Source: Terriglobales bacterium | GTDB lineage: Bacteria; Acidobacteriota; Terriglobia; Terriglobales; Acidobacteriaceae | Length of the DNA stretch: 64,000 nt | Direction of reading: 5' to 3' | Assembly (NCBI GenBank): GCA_035561515.1 | Contig: DATMXP010000053.1 | Span: forward strand, 41,912 to 105,911 | In this document: one piece after another, positions 50,383 to 59,348 of the stretch | Position numbering within the stretch: the stretch's first letter is position 1 | Layout: every line of letters starts with the position of its first letter | Program-made: the position numbers and the translations under genes | The notes under the pieces: model-generated | Seen by the model: only the letters and a program-made list of their open reading frames with translations | Databases searched by the model: none | What the model was told of the DNA's origin: nothing

Positions 50383-53300
50383 ATGAACGTGCTGCGAACC
50401 GGGCGATGCATAGCGGTCGCGATTCTGCTCTTTTCGGCTCATTCTGCACTCGGCTCTGAAGCTGTTTGGCAGATCGGTAAATTCGATGAGGCATCGATAG
50501 AGTTTGCGAAGCAGATTGATTATTCCGATCCGGCCGAAGATCCGGTTTTCGTGGTGGGGGAAAGCACCTCTCAAAAGGACTGGCCTGCTTACCAACCGGG
50601 TTCCGCGAATGGGCAAGCAGGACATCGTCGTCACCCGTTTACCATTCGGTTTTCTTTGTCACAACGCCCTTCCGCTCTGTATTCGCTGCGCGTCGGCCTA
50701 ATTGTGGATACCCCGCGTATACCTCATATACAAGTGGAGATCAACGGCCTTACGGGGTGGTTCTATCCTCAACCGAAACTGAACTACAGGATGGGTGATC
50801 CGACTGGAAATGCGCCTACTTATACCGTTGCAACGATCACCGTAGATCTGCCCGCACGTTCTCTGCGCAAGGGACAGAACCTCCTCGTACTGACGGCCAT
50901 TGACGAGCCAGACGACCGTGACGACGCGGTTGCGCCGCCTGGCAGGGTGGGGGACTCAGGGCTGTTCTACGATGCCATCGCGTTAATCCGGAATGATGGC
51001 CAAAAAGATAAATCCGAACAACTCATGGCCGAGGTTGTTCCCACAATCTTCTACCAGAATGATGGGATCAACCTTGTTGAGATCGTTGAAGTTCGCGTTC
51101 GCTTCAGAGAACGACCGTATCATGGACGAGTACTGCTCGAATCGAAAGGATTTCGAGCTTCGGAAGAGATTCGAAGCGATCGAGATTTCGGAGAGCATCG
51201 ACTTAATTTCAAGATTCCCGAATCAGCCGTAGCGGGAAAGTGGAAAGTCTTGGTATCCACCGATCGCTACAAGCAGACAGTTCTGGCTGAGCTTCGCCCA
51301 GCAAAGAAGTGGATCGTTTTTGTGGTCCCGCATGAGCATCTCGACATTGGCTATTCCGACTACCAAGCGAAGACATACGAGATACAAAGCCGTGCTTTGG
51401 ATCAAGCAATCGAGACGATCGAAAGACACCCGTCGTTTCGTTATTCAGTCGATGGTGAATGGGCGGCTGAGCAGTTTCTGAAGACGAGAAGTCAGATGCA
51501 ACGCGCCAACTTTCTCAACTTGGTTCGCGAGCGAAAGATAGAGGTACCGGCAAACTATTTCAATCTACTGACTGGCTTTGCTTCTTCGGAGGAATTAATC
51601 CGGTCGCTCTATGCTGGGCAGAGGTTTAGCTCCGATTACGGGATCCCCTTTGAATATGCCAGTATCACCGACGTCCCCTCGTACAGTTGGTCTTATGCGT
51701 CCGTTCTCTCGGCCGCCGGTCTGAAATATCTGGTGGCAGCCAGCAACAACGAACGGGCCCCTATCCTTCGGCTCGGACATTTGAACCGCCGTTCTCCATT
51801 CTTATGGCAAGGTCCCGATGGAAGCAAAATTGCTATGTGGTACTCGCAGTCGTACCAGCAACTTCCCCATATCTTTGGATTGCCTCCACAGATCCAGGGC
51901 GGTCGCGACACGTTGCCGATCTTCTTGCAGCAGTATAGCGAGAAAGAATACAAGTCGGACGGCGTCATCGTATATGGGACCCAATGGGAAAATACCGCGC
52001 TCTATACAAACCAGGCGAAATTGGATGAAGAGTGGAATAAGGTGTTCGCGTATCCTCGGATTCGCTTTTCCGGCTTTGCGGAAGCAATGGAATACATTAC
52101 TGCACAGGTCGGAAAAGAGATGCCGGTAATTCGCGGCGACGGAGGGCCCTACTGGGAAGATGGCATTGGTTCAGATTCCTATTATGCGGCGATAGCCAGA
52201 GAAAACCAGCAACGTGCGCTGACGGCAGAAAAGTTCGCGACCATCAGTGCGCTCGTGAATACAAAGACGAGTCCCGACCGCGAAACGCTAAACGCAATTT
52301 GGAAGAATCAACTGCTCTTTGCAGAGCATTGTTGGGAAGCTGACCGAAGTATCGTCGATCCCGAAAGCCAACTGAGTATTGCGCAGCGCGCCGTCAAGGA
52401 AGCGCGCGTGCTGGACGCACATCTTCTGATCGACGAGACGGTCCAGAGGTCAATGTCGGTAATCGCGGATGCAACTGAAAATCGAAGCCAGACAGTATTG
52501 GTCTTCAATAGTTTGAATTGGGCTCGCAGCGGTTTGGTTGAAATGGATCTGGACAAGAACACGCAACTGATCGATCTCTCCACCGGGAAGGATGTGCCGT
52601 TCGAAATCCTAAGCGGCGGAAACGGATTTGACCACATCCGCTTCTGGGCCAAAAATGTTCCTTCCGTCGGATACAAGAGCTATGCATTGCGCCGGAATCG
52701 GACATCGGCGGCACCGGCGACTTCCATTGTGTCACCGATCCTAGAAAACCAGTATTATCGCATCGTCCTCGATGCCACATCGGGATCGATTCGTAGTATC
52801 TTCGACAAACAATTACAGCGCGAGTTAGTAGATGCTTCGTCGGCATACAAATTTAATGAATACCTGTACGTGACGGGAGGGGACGGAAGATCCAACCGGT
52901 TGTCACGTTACTCCGAAGTGCTTCCGTTACCAGACATGCAAGTTCACTCAACCTGGCAGGGGAAACTTGTGTCCGTATCGAAAACCCCGTTCGGCACGGT
53001 AGCGAACGTGCAATCTGCCGGCATAAACACCCCCAAAATCGAGACAGAAATTCTTTTGCTCAATGATGAAAAAGCGGTGCTGTTTACCAATCGCTTGACC
53101 AAGACCAAGACCTACGCAAAAGAAGGAGTGTACTTCGCGTTCCCGTTTGCCATTCGGAATCCGCAATTTAAGTACGAAACCCAGAATGGATTTGTGGATC
53201 CTGAAAAGGACCTTTTGCCCGGTGCGGGACGGGAGTGGTTTTCTATCCAACATTGGATAGCGTTAGGAGATGAACTTGGGACTGCGGCACTTGTACCGCT

Positions 53301-53937
53301 GGATGCGCCATTAGCCACTTTTGGCGACATCGTGCGGGGCACTTTCCCGACGGAGTTCGGTGCCAGGCAGGGTATCGTTTTCTCCTGGCCCATGAACAAC
53401 TACTGGACGACGAACTATGTTGCCGGGCAGGGAGGAGAATTCGTATTTCGATATGCATTGACCAGCGGAAAAGAGCTCACGCCGGCAACCCTAAGTCGTT
53501 TCGGGTGGGCGGCGATGACCAAGTTCGAAGTGAATGTAGTCTCCGCGCAGGATCGCGTCGATGAATTGCCTCGCCCTCTACCGGCCAACCAGGGCAGCTT
53601 TCTGAATGTAGATTCTCCCAACGTTGTATTGACTGCATGGAAGCAGGCAGAGGATGGCAATGGTACGATCCTTCGCTTTACTGAGTTGAAGGGAAATCCG
53701 AGCGAATTCGCGGTGGAGTTTCCAACGGCAAAGATAGAATCAGCCTGGTTGTGCGATGCAGTGGAGCGCTGCGACCAAACTCTTCCGGTATCCGGCAGCA
53801 CGGTTATTGTTCCCATCAAATCGTTTGGGATTGCCACTTTGAGGATTCAGACTCGAACAAAAGATTCTGCAGAATTGCAGAAGATGAAATTGCCGGATCT
53901 AGTGGGCGGCTCGCTGTCCAATAGCGATAGCCGATGA
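50383..53937 (+). CDS. GH38-type alpha-mannosidase-like protein with rhamnogalacturonan-lyase-like N-terminal domain
   Basis: An 1184-residue secreted protein (signal peptide 'CIAVAILLFSAHSALGSEA'). AGGAGG stands too close to the first ATG; a GTG two codons on (50389) has better spacing. Residues about 25-205 look like the carbohydrate-binding domain III of PL4 rhamnogalacturonan lyases ('VWQIGKFDEASIEF', 'RVGLIVDT', 'LRKGQNLLVL'). From about 308 a GH38-like catalytic domain follows: 'HEHLDIGYSD' (317-326, zinc ligands His and Asp), 'SVDGEWAAEQF' and 'SITDVPSYSW' (nucleophile region). Then come the mid domain and C-terminal beta domains. This suggests a glycosidase acting on a pectin-type polymer. 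Confidence 0.8.
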   Translation: MNVLRTGRCIAVAILLFSAHSALGSEAVWQIGKFDEASIEFAKQIDYSDPAEDPVFVVGESTSQKDWPAYQPGSANGQAGHRRHPFTIRFSLSQRPSALYSLRVGLIVDTPRIPHIQVEINGLTGWFYPQPKLNYRMGDPTGNAPTYTVATITVDLPARSLRKGQNLLVLTAIDEPDDRDDAVAPPGRVGDSGLFYDAIALIRNDGQKDKSEQLMAEVVPTIFYQNDGINLVEIVEVRVRFRERPYHGRVLLESKGFRASEEIRSDRDFGEHRLNFKIPESAVAGKWKVLVSTDRYKQTVLAELRPAKKWIVFVVPHEHLDIGYSDYQAKTYEIQSRALDQAIETIERHPSFRYSVDGEWAAEQFLKTRSQMQRANFLNLVRERKIEVPANYFNLLTGFASSEELIRSLYAGQRFSSDYGIPFEYASITDVPSYSWSYASVLSAAGLKYLVAASNNERAPILRLGHLNRRSPFLWQGPDGSKIAMWYSQSYQQLPHIFGLPPQIQGGRDTLPIFLQQYSEKEYKSDGVIVYGTQWENTALYTNQAKLDEEWNKVFAYPRIRFSGFAEAMEYITAQVGKEMPVIRGDGGPYWEDGIGSDSYYAAIARENQQRALTAEKFATISALVNTKTSPDRETLNAIWKNQLLFAEHCWEADRSIVDPESQLSIAQRAVKEARVLDAHLLIDETVQRSMSVIADATENRSQTVLVFNSLNWARSGLVEMDLDKNTQLIDLSTGKDVPFEILSGGNGFDHIRFWAKNVPSVGYKSYALRRNRTSAAPATSIVSPILENQYYRIVLDATSGSIRSIFDKQLQRELVDASSAYKFNEYLYVTGGDGRSNRLSRYSEVLPLPDMQVHSTWQGKLVSVSKTPFGTVANVQSAGINTPKIETEILLLNDEKAVLFTNRLTKTKTYAKEGVYFAFPFAIRNPQFKYETQNGFVDPEKDLLPGAGREWFSIQHWIALGDELGTAALVPLDAPLATFGDIVRGTFPTEFGARQGIVFSWPMNNYWTTNYVAGQGGEFVFRYALTSGKELTPATLSRFGWAAMTKFEVNVVSAQDRVDELPRPLPANQGSFLNVDSPNVVLTAWKQAEDGNGTILRFTELKGNPSEFAVEFPTAKIESAWLCDAVERCDQTLPVSGSTVIVPIKSFGIATLRIQTRTKDSAELQKMKLPDLVGGSLSNSDSR

Positions 53938-54016
53938 AACGGTTCGTTGTTTCGAACTTATGTTGTTATCAGTAATGGACCCGAGATGTTCTTCACTGTG
54001 AATACAAGGGAGCTCA

Positions 54017-55159
54017 ATGAAACTCAACCTGCTGTTCGCAACGTTAATCGTTGCCGTCCCAGTTCTATGCCAAAGCGGATCGTATGACGGTCTTCAGAAT
54101 AGTTTGGCGAATATCTACCGACTTTCAAATGCGAAGACCTTTTCGATCAGTCCCGAGAATCCTACGGGTGAAAAAGGAAAAGGCGGAATGGCCACAGAAG
54201 GAACGAATGCAAGTTTCGGCCGTCATTTAGGCGGGCAGGGTTGGAAAGTCAGCCCCAGCATCATTATCGAGTCTGGGAGGACCGCCACGTTGGCCACAAT
54301 TGATGGGTCCGGAATGGTTAACCACATTTGGTTGACGCCGATCGGAAACTGGCGGTTGGCCATCCTTCGTATGTACTGGGATGATGAAAATGAACCCTCT
54401 GTGGAAGTACCGGTTGGCGACTTCTTCGCAATGGGCTTATTGAAGCCTGCCCGCATCGCCTCGCTGCCGATATGTGTGAATCCCAACAGTGGCTTCAATG
54501 CTTATTGGCCAATGCCATTTCGCCGCAAAGCCAAAATCACAATGCAAAACCTGGATGAGGGTCCCATGCAATTGTATTTTCAGATTGATTACTCCATGAG
54601 TCAGGTGTCAGAAGACGCGGCCTATTTCCATGCGCAGTTTCGGCGAGTCAACCCATTGCCTTACAAGGAGGTGTATACGATTCTCGATGGCGTCAAAGGT
54701 AAAGGCCAATATGTCGGCACCTACATGACCTGGGGAGTTCACAACAACGGTTGGTGGGGAGAAGGAGAAGTAAAGTTCTACTTAGATGGAGACAAGGACT
54801 TTCCGACCATCAACGGCACCGGAACGGAAGATTACTTTGGCGGTTCCATCGATTTCGAAAATGAAAAGGGACGATACGAAGAATTTACTTCGCCTTATTC
54901 GGGACTGGTCCAGGTCATTCAACCCGATGGGATATATCGCTCGCAGCAGAAGTTTGGGCTATACCGTTGGCACATCACGGATCAAATACGGTTCGAATCC
55001 GATTTGCGTGTAACAATTCAAGCACTCGGCATTGCACCCCGAGGAACCAAATTTATTGCACTACAGGATGACATTTCGTCCGTCGCCTTTTGGTACCAAG
55101 CTGAACCACACGTTCCATTCCCCAAGCTTCCAGGAAGGGAGTCTCTGGAAATCAATTGA
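54017..55159 (+). CDS. DUF2961 / GH172-type glycoside hydrolase, secreted
   Basis: A 380-residue protein with signal peptide ('LNLLFATLIVAVPVLCQ'). The family blocks 'SFSISPENPTG'-like, 'GRHLGGQGWKVSPSI', 'TIDGSGMVNHIWLT', 'LRMYWDDENEPSVEVPVGDF' and 'FPTINGTGTEDYFGGSIDF' match DUF2961, now GH172, whose studied members act on arabinofuranose or fructofuranose difructose compounds. Substrate here is unknown; it may trim side chains in the same glycan as its neighbours. It follows the GH38-type gene by 79 bases with GGGAG before the ATG. Confidence 0.88.
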   Translation: MKLNLLFATLIVAVPVLCQSGSYDGLQNSLANIYRLSNAKTFSISPENPTGEKGKGGMATEGTNASFGRHLGGQGWKVSPSIIIESGRTATLATIDGSGMVNHIWLTPIGNWRLAILRMYWDDENEPSVEVPVGDFFAMGLLKPARIASLPICVNPNSGFNAYWPMPFRRKAKITMQNLDEGPMQLYFQIDYSMSQVSEDAAYFHAQFRRVNPLPYKEVYTILDGVKGKGQYVGTYMTWGVHNNGWWGEGEVKFYLDGDKDFPTINGTGTEDYFGGSIDFENEKGRYEEFTSPYSGLVQVIQPDGIYRSQQKFGLYRWHITDQIRFESDLRVTIQALGIAPRGTKFIALQDDISSVAFWYQAEPHVPFPKLPGRESLEIN

Positions 55160-55164
55160 ATTGT

Positions 55165-56418
55165 CTATCTACGTCTCTGCATTGGGGAGTCATGTCCTTC
55201 TGCACATGAGCGGATCAGTTCCAGATTGATGGACATAGCCATGGCAGCGTACCCGGCGTCGTTTGGGTGAACGTGATCTCCCGAGTCATATTTAGAGTCC
55301 AATTTGTCTGGCTGTTCTGGATTCCGGAGAGCCTGATCAAAATCAGCTATGCCATCGACCACGTTTTCGGTTCGATACCAAGTGTTGACGGCATGGCGTA
55401 TCGAATTACCCCTGTCAATGAACCCTTCAGCGCCGCCATACGGCGGAATGGTACCTCCAATCACAAACAGTGTTTCCGAATGTGCGCGCTCAATCAGCTT
55501 TCTCAATCCTGAGATTAATTCTGCCGAATCTGAAACATTTTCGTCACTGCGAATCCAATCAATATCGTTGATCCCTTCTAACAGGACCAGGCATTTGACT
55601 CCTGGCCGACGCAGAACGTCGCGGTCGAAGCGAGCAATGGCGTTAGGGCCGATTTCGTCACGAAGAACGCGATTTCCAATAATCCCGGCGTTCAGAACCG
55701 CCACATGGCGCAGTTCGGGATCATTTTGCAGCCTAACGGCCAAAACGTCTGGCCAACGCCGGTTGGCATCCTGCGTAGATGACATCCCGTCAGTAATGGA
55801 GTCTCCGAGCGCCACAACTGCGATTGCCGACTCTTCAGCTTGCACGTCAATGCCGGAAAGGAAGTACCAGGAGGAGGTGGCCGACATTTTTGTCTTCCGA
55901 TGTTTGAAGGTGTTTCCTCGACCCACGAAGTTTGTGGATACGGCCAATTCGTGACAAGTGATGATCGCAATGGGCTGCTCAGGAACATAAAGGCTGATTG
56001 AAACTGTCGATAGCTCAGGGATCCGTGTTTCAACTGGATCGCTAATAACGAACTCGCCAGCGCGAATTGTAGTAAAAGGTCGTCCGCCGAAGTGTATTGG
56101 TAAATCTCTCTTGGAAGCGTCCAGCTTACCCGGCGACATCAGACCGAGTCGGACTTCTTGGATATGCAGATTCGAAGTCCCAAACTCATTCGTCAATCGA
56201 ACCCGGAGTCGCTTACCGCGAATGCTGGTCCGGACAATGTTAACGTACGTTGAGTTCCCGGGAGAGGGACCACCGGCTTTAACCGGACACGCCATAGGTG
56301 CGCTGGCCCATGTGCCGACCCACGCTTGCGGCGATTGCGCATCACAGACCATAGAGGTCGCGAACAAAACACTGGCTAGCAGAGTCAAAGCTTTCAAATC
56401 ATTCACTCCGAGCAACAC
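55165..56418 (-). CDS. SGNH/GDSL-family esterase, secreted
   Basis: A 417-residue secreted protein (hydrophobic start 'LKALTLLASVLFATSMVCDA'). The N-terminal third is a beta domain ('VGTWASAPMACPVKAGGPSP', 'VRLTNEFGTSNLHIQEVRLG'). The hydrolase blocks follow: 'ALGDSITDGMSS' (Ser), 'NAGIIGNRVL', 'LEGINDIDW' (GxND) and 'DSGDHVHPNDAGYAAMA' (Asp and His). Such enzymes remove acetyl groups from plant polysaccharides such as rhamnogalacturonan, but other ester substrates are possible. It is divergent from the catabolic genes at 56.8 kb and shares their control region. Confidence 0.88.
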   Translation of the reverse strand: MLLGVNDLKALTLLASVLFATSMVCDAQSPQAWVGTWASAPMACPVKAGGPSPGNSTYVNIVRTSIRGKRLRVRLTNEFGTSNLHIQEVRLGLMSPGKLDASKRDLPIHFGGRPFTTIRAGEFVISDPVETRIPELSTVSISLYVPEQPIAIITCHELAVSTNFVGRGNTFKHRKTKMSATSSWYFLSGIDVQAEESAIAVVALGDSITDGMSSTQDANRRWPDVLAVRLQNDPELRHVAVLNAGIIGNRVLRDEIGPNAIARFDRDVLRRPGVKCLVLLEGINDIDWIRSDENVSDSAELISGLRKLIERAHSETLFVIGGTIPPYGGAEGFIDRGNSIRHAVNTWYRTENVVDGIADFDQALRNPEQPDKLDSKYDSGDHVHPNDAGYAAMAMSINLELIRSCAEGHDSPMQRRR

Positions 56419-56476
56419 AGCGGTACCCTGTTGGTCGTCCCAGATATTCTCCCTTGGATGCTTAGTATCTAGTCAA

Positions 56477-56486
56477 TGATCGAGCA
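56477..56486. promoter_or_regulatory. Operator-like palindrome near the esterase promoter
   Basis: TGATCGAGCA, one base from TGATCGATCA, 58 bases upstream of the esterase start. Confidence 0.4.
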
Positions 56487-56588
56487 AGGCTGCCGGGGGG
56501 AATATCGGACAAGGGCGAATTTAATTTTACCCTTCGGGCAATTATACCGGCAGGAAGCGGTTACGGAAGGAAAGAGAGCGTTTCTGAT

Positions 56589-56617
56589 TTGACATTTGAA
56601 CGATCATCGATCATACT
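56589..56617 (+). promoter_or_regulatory. Promoter with operator in the spacer, catabolic operon
   Basis: TTGACA (56589-56594), a 17-base spacer and CATACT (56612-56617). The spacer holds TGAACGATCA (56597-56606) and the overlapping CATCGATCAT, so a repressor bound there would block RNA polymerase. This is the likely promoter of the SMP-30/SDR/FAH/FAD genes. Confidence 0.5.
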
Positions 56618-56833
56618 CAGAGTCGTTACGTAAGCAGACGCAGGTATGCATTAGGATTAGCCGGCGGACCAGGTTCAGATGGATTAACACTCGTCCGAAG
56701 TTGTGTCAGTGTTCGGGTTTTGAACTGCCCGAAATGCCGCCGACTTGCGGTGTCGGCGTAGTGACACTGATTGTTCGACCACAACGGGGCTTCAGTCCAC
56801 AGCTTCGTAGGGGCAAACATTTACAGGAATTCC

Positions 56834-57745
56834 ATGAGCTCTTGCTCAGTACTTGTAGACGACAACAATCTTTGTGGCGAGGCGCCACTCTGGGATGCAA
56901 CCGGTCAAAAGCTCTATTGGACGGATTGCGTGGGCAGAAAGTTTTACTCCTACGACTGGAGGTTGAAACTCAAAGACGTGCTCCTCACCGATGTCGAGGT
57001 GAATGGCTGCGCGCTCGACCGGTCGGGCGATCTTGTTTTCTCGAACAACTCAGGCGTGTGGATTTGGGACCGAGTCGGCGAGCCCAGATTGCTTGCGTCT
57101 GAACTCGGGCCCGTCAAACTTCAGCTGAATGATTGCATTGCAGATCCAAAGGGCCGGTTCCTTGCTGGATCGTGCTTCTATGATCCGAGTACGAAGTATG
57201 AATTGGGGAAATTGTTTTCACTCGATGGCTCCGGCGAACTACAGATTTTGGATGAGGGTTTTCGTCTTGCAAACGGCTTGGGTTTTTCGGTAGACGGGAC
57301 GACACTGTACTTCTCAGATTCCGTTGCGCGAAAGGTATACGCATATTCGTACGATGTTGCTACGGGAAAAGCTCGCGGCCGACGCACATTCATTCAGTTA
57401 GACAGCACCGAAGGATTGCCAGACGGGTTGACGGTCGACGCTGAAGACCACGTTTGGGTAGCTCAATGGTATGGGAGCTGTGTAGTTCGATATGACCCGG
57501 ACGGTAGACCGGAACGGAAGATTAGTGTTCCGGCGAAACAAAGTTCTTCGGTGATGTTTGGTGGGCCTGGACTCACCGAACTGTTCGTTACGTCTGCAGC
57601 CAGATCAGAGCCAATGCCGGTGATGCCGTCCGGCTACGACGCAAACTCCGGATACTTTGGGGGAGCTTTGTTCCACTGCACAGTTCCGGTAACAGGAAAA
57701 CCGGAATACCGAACGGATTTGAGAGGCATTGCTGCTCATGCGTGA
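56834..57745 (+). CDS. SMP-30/gluconolactonase family sugar lactonase
   Basis: 303 residues from the ATG at 56834 (AGGA upstream); cytosolic, no signal peptide. Family blocks: 'NNLCGEAPLWDATGQKLYWT' (metal Glu), 'LNDCIADPKGRFLAGS' (Asn, Asp), 'LANGLGFSVDGTTLYFSDSV' (Asn, Asp) and 'EGLPDGLTVDAEDHVWVAQW' (Asp). It would open the sugar lactone produced by an SDR dehydrogenase to the sugar acid that the dehydratase uses. It is the first gene of a tight operon; the next SDR overlaps its end by 8 bases. Confidence 0.9.
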   Translation: MSSCSVLVDDNNLCGEAPLWDATGQKLYWTDCVGRKFYSYDWRLKLKDVLLTDVEVNGCALDRSGDLVFSNNSGVWIWDRVGEPRLLASELGPVKLQLNDCIADPKGRFLAGSCFYDPSTKYELGKLFSLDGSGELQILDEGFRLANGLGFSVDGTTLYFSDSVARKVYAYSYDVATGKARGRRTFIQLDSTEGLPDGLTVDAEDHVWVAQWYGSCVVRYDPDGRPERKISVPAKQSSSVMFGGPGLTELFVTSAARSEPMPVMPSGYDANSGYFGGALFHCTVPVTGKPEYRTDLRGIAAHA

Positions 57746-58481
57746 TCGACTGGCTGGAAAGATCGCATTGCTAACCGCCGCAGGCGAGGGGACTGGCAGA
57801 GCCACGGCTTTGGCCTTTGCCGCGGCCGGATGCAAAGTTTGGGCGACCGACTTGAATGGTGAGGCACTCGGCCGATTGGCGGAGGAGTGCCCGCAAATTC
57901 AGACTCGGCGAGTGGATGTTCGAGACACGCAAGCAATCAACGAGGTAGTTTCAGAAGTTGGGCAAGTCGATATTCTGTTCAACTGCGCCGGGTACGTTCA
58001 TCACGGCACAATTCTTAACTGTTCAGATGACGACTGGGATATGTCGTTCGACATTAACGTTAAGTCAATGTATCGCACTTGCCGGGCGGTGCTACCGGGC
58101 ATGATCAAAGCAGGCAAGGGTAGCATTGTGAATGTTTCGTCGACAGTGTCGAGCATAAAAGGGGCACCCAATCGATTCGTGTACGGCACTACCAAGGCTG
58201 CGATTATCGGCTTAACAAAGGCTATCGCGGCCGATTTCATTCGCAGCGGGATTCGGTGCAACGCAATCTGTCCCGGGACGGTGGACTCTCCATCGCTGGC
58301 AAAACGCATCGCTTCGCAAGGAGACCCGGAAAAGGTTCGCGCTGAATTTGTGGCCCGGCAGCCCACGGGGCGTTTGGGGCGACCGGAGGAGGTCGCTGCC
58401 CTTGCTGTGTACCTGGCTTCCGACGAATCGTCTTTCACCACGGGGCAGATTCATGTGATCGACGGCGGATTCACGCTTTAA
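57738..58481 (+). CDS. SDR-family dehydrogenase (probable 2-keto-3-deoxy sugar-acid dehydrogenase)
   Basis: 247 residues from the ATG at 57738, overlapping the lactonase stop. NAD motif 'TAAGEGTG' (TGxxxGxG with an Ala in place of Gly), Asp after beta-2 ('VWATDL'), 'FNCAG', Ser in 'VNVSSTVSSIKG', Tyr-x3-Lys in 'VYGTTKAA' and C-terminal 'GQIHVIDGGFTL'. The 'GEGTGRATA' start is typical of 2-keto-3-deoxy-L-fuconate/rhamnonate dehydrogenases, giving a 2,4-diketo acid, which the next gene's product would cleave. Substrate assignment is by context. Confidence 0.85.
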   Translation: MRDRLAGKIALLTAAGEGTGRATALAFAAAGCKVWATDLNGEALGRLAEECPQIQTRRVDVRDTQAINEVVSEVGQVDILFNCAGYVHHGTILNCSDDDWDMSFDINVKSMYRTCRAVLPGMIKAGKGSIVNVSSTVSSIKGAPNRFVYGTTKAAIIGLTKAIAADFIRSGIRCNAICPGTVDSPSLAKRIASQGDPEKVRAEFVARQPTGRLGRPEEVAALAVYLASDESSFTTGQIHVIDGGFTL

Positions 58482-58496
58482 ACCATCGAGAGAATT

Positions 58497-59348
58497 ATGA
58501 AACTACTTCGATTTGGCGATCCCGGACGCGAAAGGCCTGGCGTGTTGGATGAAAATAAAGAGGTGCGAGATCTGTCCGCGCACGTGCCAGATATCGCTGC
58601 AGATGCACTTTGTCCAGAAACGATGGACAAACTCAGGACGATCGATATCTCGTCGCTGCCGAAAGTTGCGGCAGGAGTTCGAATCGGGGCATGTGTTTCC
58701 GGGACAGGCAAGTTCATATGTGTTGGACTTAATTATGCAGATCACGCGGCTGAAGCCGGCGCTCAAGTCCCCAGCGAACCGGTATTGTTCATGAAAGCGG
58801 TTTCCGCGATTTGCGGTCCAAACAATGATGTAGTGATTCCACGTAATTCGCAGAAGACTGACTGGGAAGTCGAACTGGGTGTGGTGATAGGCAAGACCGC
58901 GAAATATGTTGATATTGATAAAGCTCTGGAACATGTGGCCGGATACTGTGTAGTGAATGATCTTTCGGAGCGTGCGTTTCAACTGGAAGGCACGGGACAG
59001 TGGGTGAAAGGGAAGAGCGCGGACACCTTCGGACCCATCGGGCCTTGGCTGGTCACGCCCGATGAAGTACCCGATCCTCAGAACCTGCGTCTGTGGCTGG
59101 AGGTTGACGGACATCGCTATCAAAATGGCAATACGTCGACGATGATCTTTGGAGTAGCCTACCTCGTAAGTTACATAAGCCAATTTATGAGCCTGCACCC
59201 CGGGGACATTATCTCCACCGGTACTCCACCGGGAGTGGGGCTGGGACAGCGGCCGCCGGTTTACTTGAAGGCTGGGAATCAAATCAGGCTTGGGATCGAA
59301 GGACTGGGCGAGCAAGTTCAAAAGGTGACAGATTGGTCTGATTGTTGA
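58497..59348 (+). CDS. Fumarylacetoacetate-hydrolase-family enzyme (probable 2,4-diketo-3-deoxy sugar-acid hydrolase)
   Basis: A 283-residue FAH protein. Metal-binding and active-site blocks: 'ICVGLNYADHAAEAG' (His), 'DWEVELGVVIG' (Glu-x-Glu), 'GYCVVNDLSERAFQ' (Asp), 'KGKSADTFGPIGPWL' (Lys) and 'DIISTGTPPGVGLGQ'. In the L-fucose and L-rhamnose non-phosphorylative pathways this enzyme splits the 2,4-diketo-3-deoxy acid to pyruvate and lactate. It sits 15 bases after the SDR gene and overlaps the FAD/Fe-S gene by one base (TGATG). Confidence 0.9.
   Translation: MKLLRFGDPGRERPGVLDENKEVRDLSAHVPDIAADALCPETMDKLRTIDISSLPKVAAGVRIGACVSGTGKFICVGLNYADHAAEAGAQVPSEPVLFMKAVSAICGPNNDVVIPRNSQKTDWEVELGVVIGKTAKYVDIDKALEHVAGYCVVNDLSERAFQLEGTGQWVKGKSADTFGPIGPWLVTPDEVPDPQNLRLWLEVDGHRYQNGNTSTMIFGVAYLVSYISQFMSLHPGDIISTGTPPGVGLGQRPPVYLKAGNQIRLGIEGLGEQVQKVTDWSDC

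Larger units (their letters stand above)
56419..56833. other. Divergent control region of esterase and lactonase genes
   Basis: About 415 bases. It contains two operator-like sites and a promoter (listed separately). A long plus-strand frame begins at 56771 but the lactonase start at 56834 has a ribosome site (AGGA). From 56625 to 56825 I see no further element. Confidence 0.5.
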
